From Hyphomicrobiales bacterium (GTDB lineage Bacteria; Pseudomonadota; Alphaproteobacteria; Rhizobiales; Rhizobiaceae): a stretch of 64,000 bases of DNA. How positions within the stretch are numbered: the first letter of the stretch is position 1; each line of letters opens with the position of its first letter. The DNA is taken from assembly GCA_002401155.1 (NCBI GenBank), contig NVSG01000002.1:1023-65022 (forward strand), given 5' to 3'. A model generated the notes under the pieces. The model was not told the origin of the DNA. It did not search any database and worked only from the letters and a program-made list of their open reading frames with translations. Position numbers and translations under genes: made by a program. Shown here one piece after another: positions 33,785 through 41,183 of the stretch.

Positions 33785-34023
33785 GCCGCATCTTTCTTTT
33801 TTTCTGGTCGCACAATGTCTTTTGGCCAATCAAGGTCAGCGGGCCAATTGTTTGAGAACCAACTCATGGCTTTATTGGCTGTTGCTGTTTGACAATCACC
33901 GCCTCGGTTCAAACGTCTAAAAAAGTCACCTTTTTTCATTATCCGCATGGAAACTCCCCAGTGGGAGATATTGAGGTGATGGCCGTAAATCGCAGCCAAC
34001 TTAATAAGATGATTCTTTGTCAT
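33781..34023 (-). CDS. Ner-position early regulator, small basic protein
   Basis: An 80-residue protein at the first position of the early operon, divergent from the repressor, where Mu has ner. It contains MTKNHLIKLAAIYGHHLNIS, then HWGVSMRIMKKGDFFRRLNRGG, a pattern seen in short phage proteins that bind DNA with a compact helical fold. It lacks an obvious classical Ner HTH. The ATG at 34023 follows the -10 by only 6 nt, so the transcript may be leaderless. Autoregulatory function is inferred from position. Confidence 0.6.
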   Translation of the reverse strand: MTKNHLIKLAAIYGHHLNISHWGVSMRIMKKGDFFRRLNRGGDCQTATANKAMSWFSNNWPADLDWPKDIVRPEKKKDAA

Positions 34024-34029
34024 GTATAT

Positions 34030-34058
34030 TTTATAGCCCCACGGGGCCAATATAACAA
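34030..34058 (-). promoter_or_regulatory. Candidate early promoter
   Basis: On the minus strand TTGTTA (34058-34053) and TATAAA (34035-34030) are 17 nt apart, and operator O1 (GCCCCACGGGGC, 34036-34047) fills the spacer. The first early ATG lies 6 nt beyond the -10, which implies leaderless mRNA. Promoter prediction is by eye. Confidence 0.6.
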
Positions 34059-34112
34059 GCCCCACAGGGCTATATATGCAGTTCTCTTGTACATCTAGCC
34101 ATTCCGGGCTAG
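34036..34112. promoter_or_regulatory. Three palindromic operators between repressor and early operon
   Basis: Three related palindromes: GCCCCACGGGGC (34036-34047), AGCCCCACAGGGCT (34058-34071) and CTAGCCATTCCGGGCTAG (34095-34112). All share a GCC...GGC core. Centres are about 23 and 39 bp apart. They should be bound by the repressor or the Ner-position protein. O1 lies within the early promoter spacer and O3 within the repressor promoter spacer. Confidence 0.72.
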
Positions 34113-34115
34113 TTA
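34087..34115 (+). promoter_or_regulatory. Candidate repressor promoter
   Basis: TTGTAC (34087-34092) and TAGTTA (34110-34115) are separated by 17 nt that contain operator O3. The repressor ATG lies 7 nt after the -10, again implying a leaderless transcript. The arrangement mirrors the early promoter on the other strand. Confidence 0.55.
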
Positions 34116-34122
34116 ACTCATC

Positions 34123-34722
34123 ATGGAACGATTGTTGCGCGTGATAGATGAGGCATTGAAACAAAAGGGGATTTCCGCCTCTAAGGCGTCAATGCTTGCT
34201 GCCGGTAATCCATCCATGATTAAAAATTTAAAACTGGGAAAGAAGCCAGGATTTGATGCAATCGAGAAGCTTTTTGCGGTTCTTGATATAGGAATGCATT
34301 ACGGCCTTCGTGTTCCTGAACCTGAAAATCTAAGTACCGTTGATTTAATTGGCATGGCTGGCGCAGGTGGTTCAGTTGCCTATGACGGTCATCTCCATGA
34401 TGGAGAGACTGCACCAGCGCCACCTGGTGATATCAGGAGCGTTGTCGCGATTGAGGTTCGCGGTGACAGCGCTTCACCTTTTCTACGCGATGGTGACAGA
34501 GTTTACATCCGGCCAAATCAACCGGCAAACCCCATGCATCATATTGGAAGGCTTGTTCTTGCTACTACTACAGACGGCGCTGCATATATAAAGATATTGC
34601 GGCGTGGCAATAGTGACGGTTTATGGAACCTCGACAGCATTAATCCTCAATACGGCACAATGGAGAATATGGAACTCGAAAGAATTTCACCATTCGTATG
34701 GATACATTTCAAGCAGCTTTAA
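34123..34722 (+). CDS. Phage repressor with LexA/S24-type autoprotease domain
   Basis: A 199-residue CI-type repressor. An N-terminal HTH (residues about 15-50, KGISASKASMLAAGNPSMIK) binds the operators. The C-terminal S24 domain has EVRGDSASPFLRDGDRVYI, with Ser as nucleophile, and TDGAAYIKILRR, with the catalytic Lys. This means the lysogen may be induced through RecA, unlike Mu, whose c repressor is degraded by ClpXP. It is divergent from the early operon. Confidence 0.92.
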   Translation: MERLLRVIDEALKQKGISASKASMLAAGNPSMIKNLKLGKKPGFDAIEKLFAVLDIGMHYGLRVPEPENLSTVDLIGMAGAGGSVAYDGHLHDGETAPAPPGDIRSVVAIEVRGDSASPFLRDGDRVYIRPNQPANPMHHIGRLVLATTTDGAAYIKILRRGNSDGLWNLDSINPQYGTMENMELERISPFVWIHFKQL

Positions 34723-35136
34723 ACACTGTTTTAATCGCCAAAAAAGTGCACAGTTAATTTTCCAACTTTCCGCACACTGTTCAACTTAAATCGTTGTTTA
34801 TATTTAGTATTTTTCTTTCTGTGCACTCATCGGCTTTCTGGGAACAAAAGTGCACAGTTGGCGATTGGCAAAATTTTGCAAACGGGACTTTTCCAACGAT
34901 AAAGCAGCTTTACGCGACACTCGGTGATGCAGCCATTCATTGCTAACTGTCGTTTGGCGAAAATTTTATGCTGTGTCCACTATTGTGCATTTATTCCCGA
35001 GAAACGTTGTGTTTTAGCCATTCCTACCCACTAAAACCCGCTCAATCCCACCTATTCCCGCCTATCTTCCTGCATCATATTAAGTGTCGTATTACATATA
35101 TCTGGGCAACAAAAGTCCCAGTGTCGCCTAGACACA
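34723..35136. repeat. Putative phage left end with repeated transposase-binding-like motifs
   Basis: No gene is seen between the repressor and tRNA-Met. AGTGCACAG or its complement occurs at 34745-34753, 34819-34827 (inverted) and 34849-34857, and variants TGTGCATTTATTCCC (plus strand, near 34984) and GGGACTTTTGTTGCCCAG (minus strand, near 35100-35120) follow. Repeated, inverted motifs next to the repressor are expected at Mu-type ends, where MuA binds L1-L3. The outermost base is not determined; 35136 begins TGTGTC on the minus strand and fits a 5'-TG end. Confidence 0.5.
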
Positions 35137-35161
35137 ACCACCTGTAATATAAAGAAAATTT

Positions 35162-35238
35162 TGGTAGCGGGAGAGGGACTTGAACCCCCGACACGCGGAT
35201 TATGATTCCGCTGCTCTAACCACCTGAGCTACCCCGCC
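35162..35238 (-). tRNA. tRNA-Met (CAU)
   Basis: A 77-nt cloverleaf ending in encoded CCA. The acceptor GGCGGGG pairs with CCCGCTA-side bases, the D-arm GCTCAG...GAGC and T-arm GGGGGTTCAAGTCCC-type are complete, and the anticodon stem GCGGA/TCCGC encloses loop ATCATAA with anticodon CAT. It looks like elongator tRNA-Met; lysidine-modified tRNA-Ile cannot be fully excluded. It borders the prophage but Mu-type phages do not use tRNA att sites. Confidence 0.95.
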
Positions 35239-35290
35239 ATCACAGCCCGTTGGGCTGATGGAACCGCTATCATAGCGGTGTAATCTGGCG

Positions 35291-35320
35291 CATATAAGGA
35301 GCGCGGCCTTGTTGTGTCAA
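35291..35320 (-). promoter_or_regulatory. Promoter of tRNA-Met
   Basis: Minus strand TTGACA (35320-35315) and TATATG (35296-35291) are 18 nt apart, 53 nt upstream of the tRNA 5' end. The -35 is a consensus match. A short GCCC...GGGC hairpin lies between promoter and tRNA. Confidence 0.7.
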
Positions 35321-35395
35321 GCTTTGTGAACCAGCGGCGGCGATTTTTCTTTGCCTGATGGTAAATGTGCCTTGCTGACCGGCTCGACCTTCTGC

Positions 35396-36634
35396 CTAAC
35401 TCGCGTTTTGCGTTGAGCTGATATCGCTGGTGCCATTTGTTGACAACAGTGCCTGAAGTGCGACTTCAGTGTCGTTTTCGCGTTCGGTTTTCAGGATGAA
35501 ACCGCCACCTAATACGCGGGTTTGGGCATTTTCATCTTCATAGAAAACACAGGCTTGTCCCGGTGCAACGCCCGCTTCGCCAATGCCTAGTTCGACGAAA
35601 ATTCCATCATTATCGGCAAAAAGAGTTGCGGGAATAGGCGGGCGGGTCGAGCGTATTTTGACAAAAAGCGGCAGGCCGTTTTCATTTATATCTTCGATTT
35701 TGCCATTCCCCAGCCAGTTTACATCGCGCAGGGAGACCTTTGAGGTCGCCAATGCCTCGCGCGGCCCCACAATGACGCGTGCATTTTTTGCGTCCAGATG
35801 CACCACATAAATCGGTTCGCCAGTGGCGACACCCACACCGCGCCGCTGGCCAATGGTGTATTTGATAATACCTTCGTGGCGACCAAGCACACGGCCATCC
35901 AGATGAATAATATCGCCCGGGGTCGCCGCTTCCGGCTGCAATTTGGTGATGATATCTGAATATTTGCCCTTCGGCACAAAACAGATGTCCTGACTGTCAG
36001 ATTTTTCTGCAACCACCAGACCCAGTTCACGTGCGATCTCCCTTGTGCGCGATTTCGGCAAGCCACCGAGCGGAAAACGCAGATAATCGACCTGCTCCTG
36101 TGTCGTAGCAAACAGGAAATAGCTCTGGTCGCGATTATCATCCATCGGGCGATGAAGGGAACGTTTACCGGTTTTTTCATCCACCAGATGAGACTGAATA
36201 TAATGGCCTGTGGCCAGTGCGTCAGCACCCAGATCTTTGGCTGTTTTTAACAAATCGGCAAATTTCACCGTCTGGTTGCAGGCAACGCAGGGGATTGGTG
36301 TTTCGCCGGCAATATAGCTTTCCATGAAGGGGTTGATCACCGAATCGCGGAAACGCTCTTCATAATCAAGCACATAATGGGGAATGCCAAGGGCTTCGGA
36401 AACACGTTTTGCATCGTGAATATCCTGACCAGCACAGCACGCACCTTTGCGGTGCACCGCTTCGCCATGGTCATAAAGCTGTAAGGTCACGCCGACGACA
36501 TCATAGCCTTCTTTAGCCAAAATACCGGCAACAACCGAAGAATCAACGCCGCCAGACATGGCAACAACAACACGGGTATCCTCGGGACGCCCGGGTAAAT
36601 CGAGAGAATTTAACATTTTTTCTATCCTGATCAT
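35396..36634 (-). CDS. mnmA: tRNA 2-thiouridine(34) synthase MnmA
   Basis: A 412-residue MnmA (TrmU), which thiolates U34 of tRNA-Glu, -Gln and -Lys. The PP-loop is [16 protein letters not shown] (residues 22-37). The catalytic cysteines are in [12 protein letters not shown] (near 118) and [14 protein letters not shown] (near 220). The C-terminal substrate-binding part contains [13 protein letters not shown]. The length fits the family, with a slightly longer acidic C-terminal tail. It lies next to tRNA-Met and reads in the same direction. Confidence 0.96.
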   Translation of the reverse strand: MIRIEKMLNSLDLPGRPEDTRVVVAMSGGVDSSVVAGILAKEGYDVVGVTLQLYDHGEAVHRKGACCAGQDIHDAKRVSEALGIPHYVLDYEERFRDSVINPFMESYIAGETPIPCVACNQTVKFADLLKTAKDLGADALATGHYIQSHLVDEKTGKRSLHRPMDDNRDQSYFLFATTQEQVDYLRFPLGGLPKSRTREIARELGLVVAEKSDSQDICFVPKGKYSDIITKLQPEAATPGDIIHLDGRVLGRHEGIIKYTIGQRRGVGVATGEPIYVVHLDAKNARVIVGPREALATSKVSLRDVNWLGNGKIEDINENGLPLFVKIRSTRPPIPATLFADNDGIFVELGIGEAGVAPGQACVFYEDENAQTRVLGGGFILKTERENDTEVALQALLSTNGTSDISSTQNAS

Positions 36635-36718
36635 GTGCCGTTAAAGGCGGCACCGCCCAAGTTTTAAAAGTCTTATACGCCGCGGGGCTAAGAAATCAAA
36701 GCCTGACGGAAAAAATTA

Positions 36719-37084
36719 CTATCCAAGAGAAGTCAAACACACCGATGTGTGCCCCGCTCTGATAAAACCAAGCTTGCGCGCAGCAATGCGCGAAAGATCA
36801 ATAATCCGGCCTTTGGTAAACGGCCCACGATCATTGATGCGCACGATCACGCTTTTGCCATTGCGTTTATTCGTAACACGCACTTTGGTGCCAAAACGAA
36901 GATAGCGGTGGGCCGCCGTCATTAAATCTGGGTTCATGCGCTCGCCTGATGCGGTGCGGCTGGTCAGTGCGTACCATGATGCGCTACCGCACTGGTTCTT
37001 CGATTTTGCGTTGACCAAGGTGGGTGTGGTCATCACAACAGACATGCTTAAGAGCACTGCCCCGAATAGAATTTTGTTGGACAT
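36719..37084 (-). CDS. RlpA-like septal/rare lipoprotein A domain protein
   Basis: A 121-residue exported protein with a signal peptide (MSNKILFGAVLLSMSVVMTT; cleavage near VNA). The double-psi beta-barrel of RlpA follows: SASWYALTSRTASGERMNP, TAAHRYLRFGTKVRVTN, then VRINDRGPFTKGRIIDLS with the catalytic-type D-R-G-P. RlpA proteins cut naked glycan strands of septal peptidoglycan. There is no lipobox cysteine, and no SPOR domain, so this is a short soluble form. Confidence 0.9.
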   Translation of the reverse strand: MSNKILFGAVLLSMSVVMTTPTLVNAKSKNQCGSASWYALTSRTASGERMNPDLMTAAHRYLRFGTKVRVTNKRNGKSVIVRINDRGPFTKGRIIDLSRIAARKLGFIRAGHTSVCLTSLG

Positions 37085-37187
37085 TCTGTCTTTCTCTGCG
37101 TTTTACTGCCTCCCATTGGCCCATTAGGTTGCAAACCGTGGCTAAATTGTGATCACCTGCCTTTTTAAGAGAACCGGAAATTATGAA

Positions 37188-38063
37188 ATGAACGAAGATT
37201 TCAGCGATTGGATTGGCCAAACCCAGAGCATATCCGACGTAATCGATGCGCGTCATGCCAATTTGATGGCTGCCACTATGGCGCGGCCGGAAGTTGAAGG
37301 TGAGATAAAACCATTTTCTGAAGGCGACGAATTGCCGCTTGGCTGGCAATGGATTTATTTCCTTCAGGCCGCCCCATCATCACAACTAGGCCGCGACGGA
37401 CATTCCAAAACTGGCGGGTTCCTGCCTCCGATTCCACTTCCCCGGCGGATGTGGGCGGGAAGCAGATTGGAATTTCTCCAGCCATTATTGATCGGTGATC
37501 AGGTGGAGAAGAAAACAGAAATTTTGAGCGTCACCCCAAAGGAAGGAAAGTCCGGGCCACTATATTTTGTGACGGTAAAGCACAGCTTCACCAAACAGAC
37601 GGGCCTTTGTTTGGTTGAAGAGCAGGATTTAGTCTATCGGTCTGATCCCAGACCAGACAGTGTTGCGCCTCAACTGTCAGAGGCGCCGGCACAGGCTAAA
37701 TTTTCTCGTGAAATTGTGCCTACCTCCACCTGGCTTTTTCGTTATTCTGCCCTTACTTTTAATGGCCATCGCATCCACTATGATGTGGATTATGCCCGCG
37801 AAGTGGAGGGATATCGCAATTTGGTGTTCCATGGGCCTTTGTCCGCAACCTTATTGTTGGAACTGGCGAGCGAGATCGCCGGAAAACAACAAGGAAAACA
37901 ACAAGGAAAACAAAAACTGGCGAGTTTTTCCTTCCGTGCTATCAGCCCTCTTTTTGCAGATAGGTCATTTTCCATTCATGCCAACGCTAATGGAAGCGAG
38001 ATATGGGCTGCGAATCCCGATGGCAAACTGGCCATATCGGCAAAAGCATCATTTGTAGATTAA
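37188..38063 (+). CDS. MaoC/FAS1-type dehydratase family protein (HTD2-like)
   Basis: A 291-residue hot-dog fold protein of the N-terminal MaoC / hydroxyacyl dehydratase type. The N-terminal half has LPLGWQWIYFLQAAPSSQLG and PIPLPRRMWAGSRLEF; the C-terminal half shows SALTFNGHRIHYDVDYAREVEGY and NLVFHGPLSATLLLE, with the catalytic His in HYDVDYA. Such proteins act on acyl-CoA, for example mesaconyl-C4-CoA hydratase. ATG at 37188 is used. A 12-bp tandem repeat (37881-37916) inserts GKQQGKQQGKQK near the C-terminus. Confidence 0.85.
   Translation: MNEDFSDWIGQTQSISDVIDARHANLMAATMARPEVEGEIKPFSEGDELPLGWQWIYFLQAAPSSQLGRDGHSKTGGFLPPIPLPRRMWAGSRLEFLQPLLIGDQVEKKTEILSVTPKEGKSGPLYFVTVKHSFTKQTGLCLVEEQDLVYRSDPRPDSVAPQLSEAPAQAKFSREIVPTSTWLFRYSALTFNGHRIHYDVDYAREVEGYRNLVFHGPLSATLLLELASEIAGKQQGKQQGKQKLASFSFRAISPLFADRSFSIHANANGSEIWAANPDGKLAISAKASFVD
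37881..37916 (+). repeat. 12-bp tandem repeat in dehydratase gene (3 units)
   Basis: GGAAAACAACAA occurs at 37881-37892 and 37893-37904, with a third unit differing in one base at 37905-37916. It keeps the reading frame and encodes Gly-Lys-Gln-Gln repeats. Unit number could vary between strains without loss of frame. Confidence 0.88.
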
Positions 38064-38151
38064 ATAAATGTGCCGCATACTCCGCGCAAACGCTGCCTCA
38101 CAGGCGTGAATCGCAGAAAAAGCAAATTCTTACTCAATTGTAACTAACTCC

Positions 38152-38166
38152 TTAGGCGAAAATTAA
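38152..38166 (+). promoter_or_regulatory. CtrA-binding box upstream of sciP
   Basis: TTAG-N7-TTAA (38152-38155 and 38163-38166), one base from the consensus TTAA-N7-TTAA. It lies 57 nt before the sciP ATG. In Caulobacter sciP transcription depends on CtrA, so the site fits a known circuit. Confidence 0.62.
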
Positions 38167-38223
38167 GAGGATCGCGCTATCGTAGCGTCAGTATTGATCT
38201 TTTTGTAGCGAGTAGTTTAGGTC

Positions 38224-38499
38224 ATGAGTGAACTAATTAGACCACGAGTAAAATATGTAATCGGCCCTGATGGCAGTCCTTTGACCATCGCCGACCTTCC
38301 ACCAACGACGACCCGTCGTTGGGTTATTCGGCGTAAAGCCGAAGTTGTTGCTGCTGTTCGCGGCGGGCTTCTGTCTTTGGACGAAGCTTGTGGACGATAC
38401 ACACTGACAGTGGAAGAATTCCTGTCATGGCAGACCTCCATCGATGAGCATGGTCTGGCCGGATTGCGCACCACGCGTATTCAAGAATATCGCGCTTAG
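38224..38499 (+). CDS. sciP: CtrA inhibitor SciP (DUF1153)
   Basis: A 91-residue SciP. The signature VKYVIGPDGSPLTIADLPP is followed by TTTRRWVIRRKAEVVAAVRGG and the helix LLSLDEACGRYTLTVEEFLS. SciP binds CtrA at promoters and blocks RNA polymerase recruitment during late cell cycle. Its stop codon TAG (38497-38499) lies inside a hairpin that begins the composite repeat described downstream. It belongs to the cell-cycle cluster with fliJ and ctrA. Confidence 0.95.
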   Translation: MSELIRPRVKYVIGPDGSPLTIADLPPTTTRRWVIRRKAEVVAAVRGGLLSLDEACGRYTLTVEEFLSWQTSIDEHGLAGLRTTRIQEYRA

Positions 38500-38620
38500 C
38501 CCACCGGGCTAAGTTCTGTTTGTTCTCAAGATGCTTGCTCACCTCGTGGGCAAGTATTTTTGTTCTCACGGGCGTATCCAAGCGCCGCTTGGGCCCTCCG
38601 CATGGGCGTCGCATTAGCGC
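38495..38620 (+). repeat. Composite 3'-end repeat, copy C (after sciP)
   Basis: In plus orientation: hairpin CTTAGCCC-ACC-GGGCTAAG (38495-38513), then TTTGTTCTCA (38519-38528), an inner hairpin, TTGTTCTCACGGGCGTATCC (38560-38579), and a CCAAGC...GCTTGGGCCC palindrome. The same layout appears at 39259-39354 and 41184-41298. It follows the sciP stop directly. Confidence 0.8.
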
Positions 38621-38706
38621 CCTTTGGGTTCTCATTATTTTCCAAAATTAACCGGACTGTGCCCTTGCACGGGCTCTTTCTGTGGTTTCCATGCCGAGAA
38701 CAAAAA

Positions 38707-39132
38707 TTATTCTTTAAGACCTGAGGTCGCGATAGCAATCGTGATTGTCGATAGGGCAAAAAACCAAATGCCAGGCAGTGCCGTAACGGTTGCCATGCCA
38801 CTGGATTTTGCGGCGAATACCAGCAGCGCCACCATCAACACATCAAGCATCGACCATTTGGCGATAACGCCGGCCCATTTTGATAATTTGCGTTGGGTAA
38901 ATACCGCTTGATAGGTCGCGGCCTGCTTACATATTGGCAGTACAATTGAGAATAATCCGACCACCAATGTCAGACCAATTTCGCCCTCTTGCCATAGCCC
39001 GCCGACCATCATCAGCAGGGAGGGGGTATCAGAAAAAAAGAAAAATTTCTGAAAATGGATCAGCGGCAGGGAAATCCCTAAACCAAATGAAATTGCTGAA
39101 ATCAGAAGCAATAGAGGACGGATGGTTTGCAT
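38707..39132 (-). CDS. PqiA-like inner-membrane protein
   Basis: A 141-residue protein with four hydrophobic spans, related to the paraquat-inducible A family (half-size). Key parts are SLPLIHFQKFFFFSDTPSLLM, IGLTLVVGLFSIVLPICK and KWSMLDVLMVALLVFAAKSSG, where the K-W-S-M-L-D-V block is typical of PqiA. ATG at 39132 is chosen; an alternative TTG at 39195 is possible but adds an atypical N-terminus. It is convergent with sciP. Confidence 0.8.
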   Translation of the reverse strand: MQTIRPLLLLISAISFGLGISLPLIHFQKFFFFSDTPSLLMMVGGLWQEGEIGLTLVVGLFSIVLPICKQAATYQAVFTQRKLSKWAGVIAKWSMLDVLMVALLVFAAKSSGMATVTALPGIWFFALSTITIAIATSGLKE

Positions 39133-39258
39133 GGATAAAAATATGCTCGCTAAAATTGCTGCTGAGATTCGAATATCCCTACCATGTAGGAGCAATTTCC
39201 AGAACTACAAATATTTCCATCGACCAAATATTCGAAACCAACGTTCAAGGCGGCAAAC

Positions 39259-39354
39259 AGCCGCCCGGCGCTAGCTGCGCCGCGCATTCGCAGGCCCGAA
39301 CAGTAGTGAGGATATGCCGTGAGAACAAGCAAAGCTTAGCCTTGTGGGCTAAGC
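39259..39354 (-). repeat. Composite 3'-end repeat, copy A
   Basis: On the minus strand: hairpin GCTTAGCC...GGCTAAGC (39354-39334), then TTGTTCTCAC (39328-39319), and finally a block with CCTGCGAATGCGCGGC and GCAGCTAGC that is also in copy B. It lies about 105 nt downstream of the fliJ stop. The far block is about 37 bp almost identical to copy B. Confidence 0.8.
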
Positions 39355-39458
39355 GAAAACAATTAGCGACCCGGCAGAATTAACTGCCAGACCGCTCAAC
39401 TGAGTATGTTTTTCAACGAATTCGCACAGGTGACAATCTGCCACCTGAAACTGGCTGA

Positions 39459-39851
39459 TTAGCCAATCATTGCGCGTGCTTCGACTTGGGAATCCACCTT
39501 GGGTTCAACGATACCGCTGCCGCCACTGCGTTGTTCCAGCGCCTGAGCCTTTTTCAAAGCTTCATCCGCTTCTTCAAGCGCAGCTTCCGCATCAATTCTC
39601 TTTTCTTTAAGATCAGAGATTGAACCATCAAGATTTTCCTGACGGGCTCGTGCTGCTTTCGCAAAAGTTGGATAGGCAAAGTGCGAGGGATCAGTAATCC
39701 CGGCCTTTTCCTCTTCAAAATTAATCTGGGCATTCAGATCACCGTGCATTTTTTCAAACTCAGCAATCATCATGTCAATTTGCGCCAATTGGCGGGTCTT
39801 GTCTTCCACTTGGAAGTGCTTCAACCGAAGCATATTCTCTCGCGCTTTCAT
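39459..39851 (-). CDS. fliJ: Flagellar protein FliJ-like
   Basis: A 130-residue coiled-coil protein of the alphaproteobacterial FliJ type: MKARENMLRLKHFQVEDKTR, RQLAQIDMMIAEFEKM and AGITDPSHFAYPTFAKAARA are conserved there. FliJ is a stalk-like cofactor of the FliI ATPase in flagellar export. It is divergent from ctrA, an arrangement common in Hyphomicrobiales. The ATG at 39851 has AAGGAG upstream; the longer reading is not supported. Confidence 0.85.
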   Translation of the reverse strand: MKARENMLRLKHFQVEDKTRQLAQIDMMIAEFEKMHGDLNAQINFEEEKAGITDPSHFAYPTFAKAARARQENLDGSISDLKEKRIDAEAALEEADEALKKAQALEQRSGGSGIVEPKVDSQVEARAMIG

Positions 39852-40030
39852 ACTCAATACTCCTTGAATGCGTTCAATCTCAATAGATTGGTCGATCTGA
39901 CTTTGAAATACGCTCAAAGCCACCCCGTATTTTATTTTAAAATTCCCCGGACATAAGTTTCGGGAAACTTCTCGCTGCTAAGCCATTTGTTAGGCTTTCG
40001 GCAATAAAAAATTAACAAATATTACGATTG

Positions 40031-40291
40031 TTAACCTTTTGTTTACTCGATTCCTTAATCATAGGCGTTAGGCATTAATGGACCGTAAAAATATTGCGGT
40101 TGATGCTGAAAAAGCCAAACATTTGATTCGGTCGAATCATTTAGCGGAATTTCTTAATGCGAGATCTTAATAAATATAAACTTGGTTTATATAGTTATTT
40201 CAATGGAATAGCGTTTAAATCCGGGAAGTCATTTTGAGGCTTGCACTTGTGAATAATAATTTGTTAACCATTATGCCTCAGCATCCGATTC
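40031..40291 (+). promoter_or_regulatory. ctrA regulatory region: CtrA boxes and GANTC sites
   Basis: The 525-nt fliJ-ctrA gap (39852-40376) has no gene. It contains a CtrA-type box TTAA-N7-TTTA (40031-40045), a TTAACCAT half-site (40264-40271) and four GANTC sites, targets of the CcrM methylase (40049, 40125, 40134, 40287). This matches the known logic of ctrA control by CtrA itself and by methylation/GcrA. Confidence 0.65.
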
Positions 40292-40376
40292 ACATCAGAT
40301 GCTTCGGCATTTGGAACAAAAAAACGAAATGAACGATCAAATGCCTATTATATGCGGCAATAAAAGGGGATTTTAA

Positions 40377-41078
40377 ATGCGAGTATTGTTAATCGAAGAT
40401 GACAGTGCAACTGCGCAGAGCATTGAGTTGATGCTCAAGTCCGAGAGCTTCAATGTCTACACCACCGATTTGGGTGAGGAAGGCGTCGATCTTGGTAAGC
40501 TTTATGATTACGACATCATCTTGCTTGACCTGAATTTGCCAGACATGTCCGGTTATGAAGTGTTGCGGACACTTCGCCTGTCAAAAATTAAAACGCCAAT
40601 TCTTATTCTTTCCGGTCTTGCCGGCATTGAAGACAAGGTTCGCGGTCTGGGCTTCGGCGCTGATGATTATATGACCAAGCCTTTCCACAAGGATGAGCTG
40701 GTTGCACGTATTCACGCAATTGTTCGTCGCTCAAAAGGCCATGCACAATCAGTGATTACTACTGGCGATCTGGTGGTAAACCTTGATGCCAAAACGGTAG
40801 AAGTTGCAGGCCAGCGTGTTCACCTGACCGGCAAAGAATACCAGATGCTGGAGCTGCTTTCGCTTCGCAAAGGTACGACTTTGACCAAGGAAATGTTCCT
40901 CAACCACCTTTATGGCGGCATGGACGAGCCTGAATTGAAAATTATTGATGTGTTCATCTGCAAATTGCGCAAGAAACTTGCCTCCGCTGCTGATGGCCTG
41001 AATTATATCGAAACCGTATGGGGCCGTGGCTATGTTCTGCGCGAACCAGAAAATTACGAAATGCGCGAAAGCGCCTAA
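40377..41078 (+). CDS. ctrA: Cell-cycle master regulator CtrA
   Basis: A 233-residue CtrA. The receiver domain starts [20 protein letters not shown], with the phospho-acceptor Asp51 in [17 protein letters not shown] and Lys in YMTKPF. The winged-helix effector has [18 protein letters not shown] and [11 protein letters not shown]. CtrA controls DNA replication start, flagella and division in alphaproteobacteria. The C-terminal part ends in a short tail without the Ala-Ala of Caulobacter (here MRESA). A terminator follows. Confidence 0.97.
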   Translation: MRVLLIEDDSATAQSIELMLKSESFNVYTTDLGEEGVDLGKLYDYDIILLDLNLPDMSGYEVLRTLRLSKIKTPILILSGLAGIEDKVRGLGFGADDYMTKPFHKDELVARIHAIVRRSKGHAQSVITTGDLVVNLDAKTVEVAGQRVHLTGKEYQMLELLSLRKGTTLTKEMFLNHLYGGMDEPELKIIDVFICKLRKKLASAADGLNYIETVWGRGYVLREPENYEMRESA

Positions 41079-41104
41079 CGTTTCAAAACTTCGATAAAGA
41101 ATTA

Positions 41105-41137
41105 AAAAACCCTGCTGATTTCAGCGGGGTTTTTTTA
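41105..41137 (+). terminator. Rho-independent terminator after ctrA
   Basis: AACCCTGCTGA is followed by TTTCAGCGGGGTT and a run of T (41131-41137). The stem closes 9-10 bp with one bulge. It lies 27 nt after the ctrA stop. Confidence 0.85.
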
Positions 41138-41183
41138 CGACTAAAACAAAGGCTGACTTGGGACGAAGGGTCAGGTGGCGAAG

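Larger units (their letters stand above)
1..35136 (-). mobile_element. Mu-like transposable prophage (truncated by left window edge)
   Basis: The region holds an ordered Mu-type genome read right to left: repressor and Ner-position gene, MuA transposase, MuB, GemA, Mor, lysis genes, head genes and contractile-tail genes up to the fibre. The order matches Mu gp22-gp48 closely. No tyrosine or serine integrase is visible, which fits replication and integration by DDE transposition. No Mu Gam or Mom homologue was recognised. The right boundary is inferred: it lies between the repressor stop (34722) and tRNA-Met (35162), and 35136 is only a candidate terminus (minus strand begins TGTGTC). The left boundary is outside the window. 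Confidence 0.93.

Noticed and set aside
35162-35238. tRNA-Met as the prophage attachment site
   Set aside because: The phage is Mu-like with a DDE transposase and no site-specific integrase, and no second copy of the tRNA 3' end is seen. The closeness is probably chance.
37881-37916. Possible CRISPR-like repeat
   Set aside because: The units are contiguous without spacers and lie in frame inside a gene; a simple tandem repeat.
38934-39383. Plus-strand frame across the PqiA-like gene and repeat A
   Set aside because: It spans a coding gene on the other strand and then non-coding repeat sequence; no ribosome site and no family.
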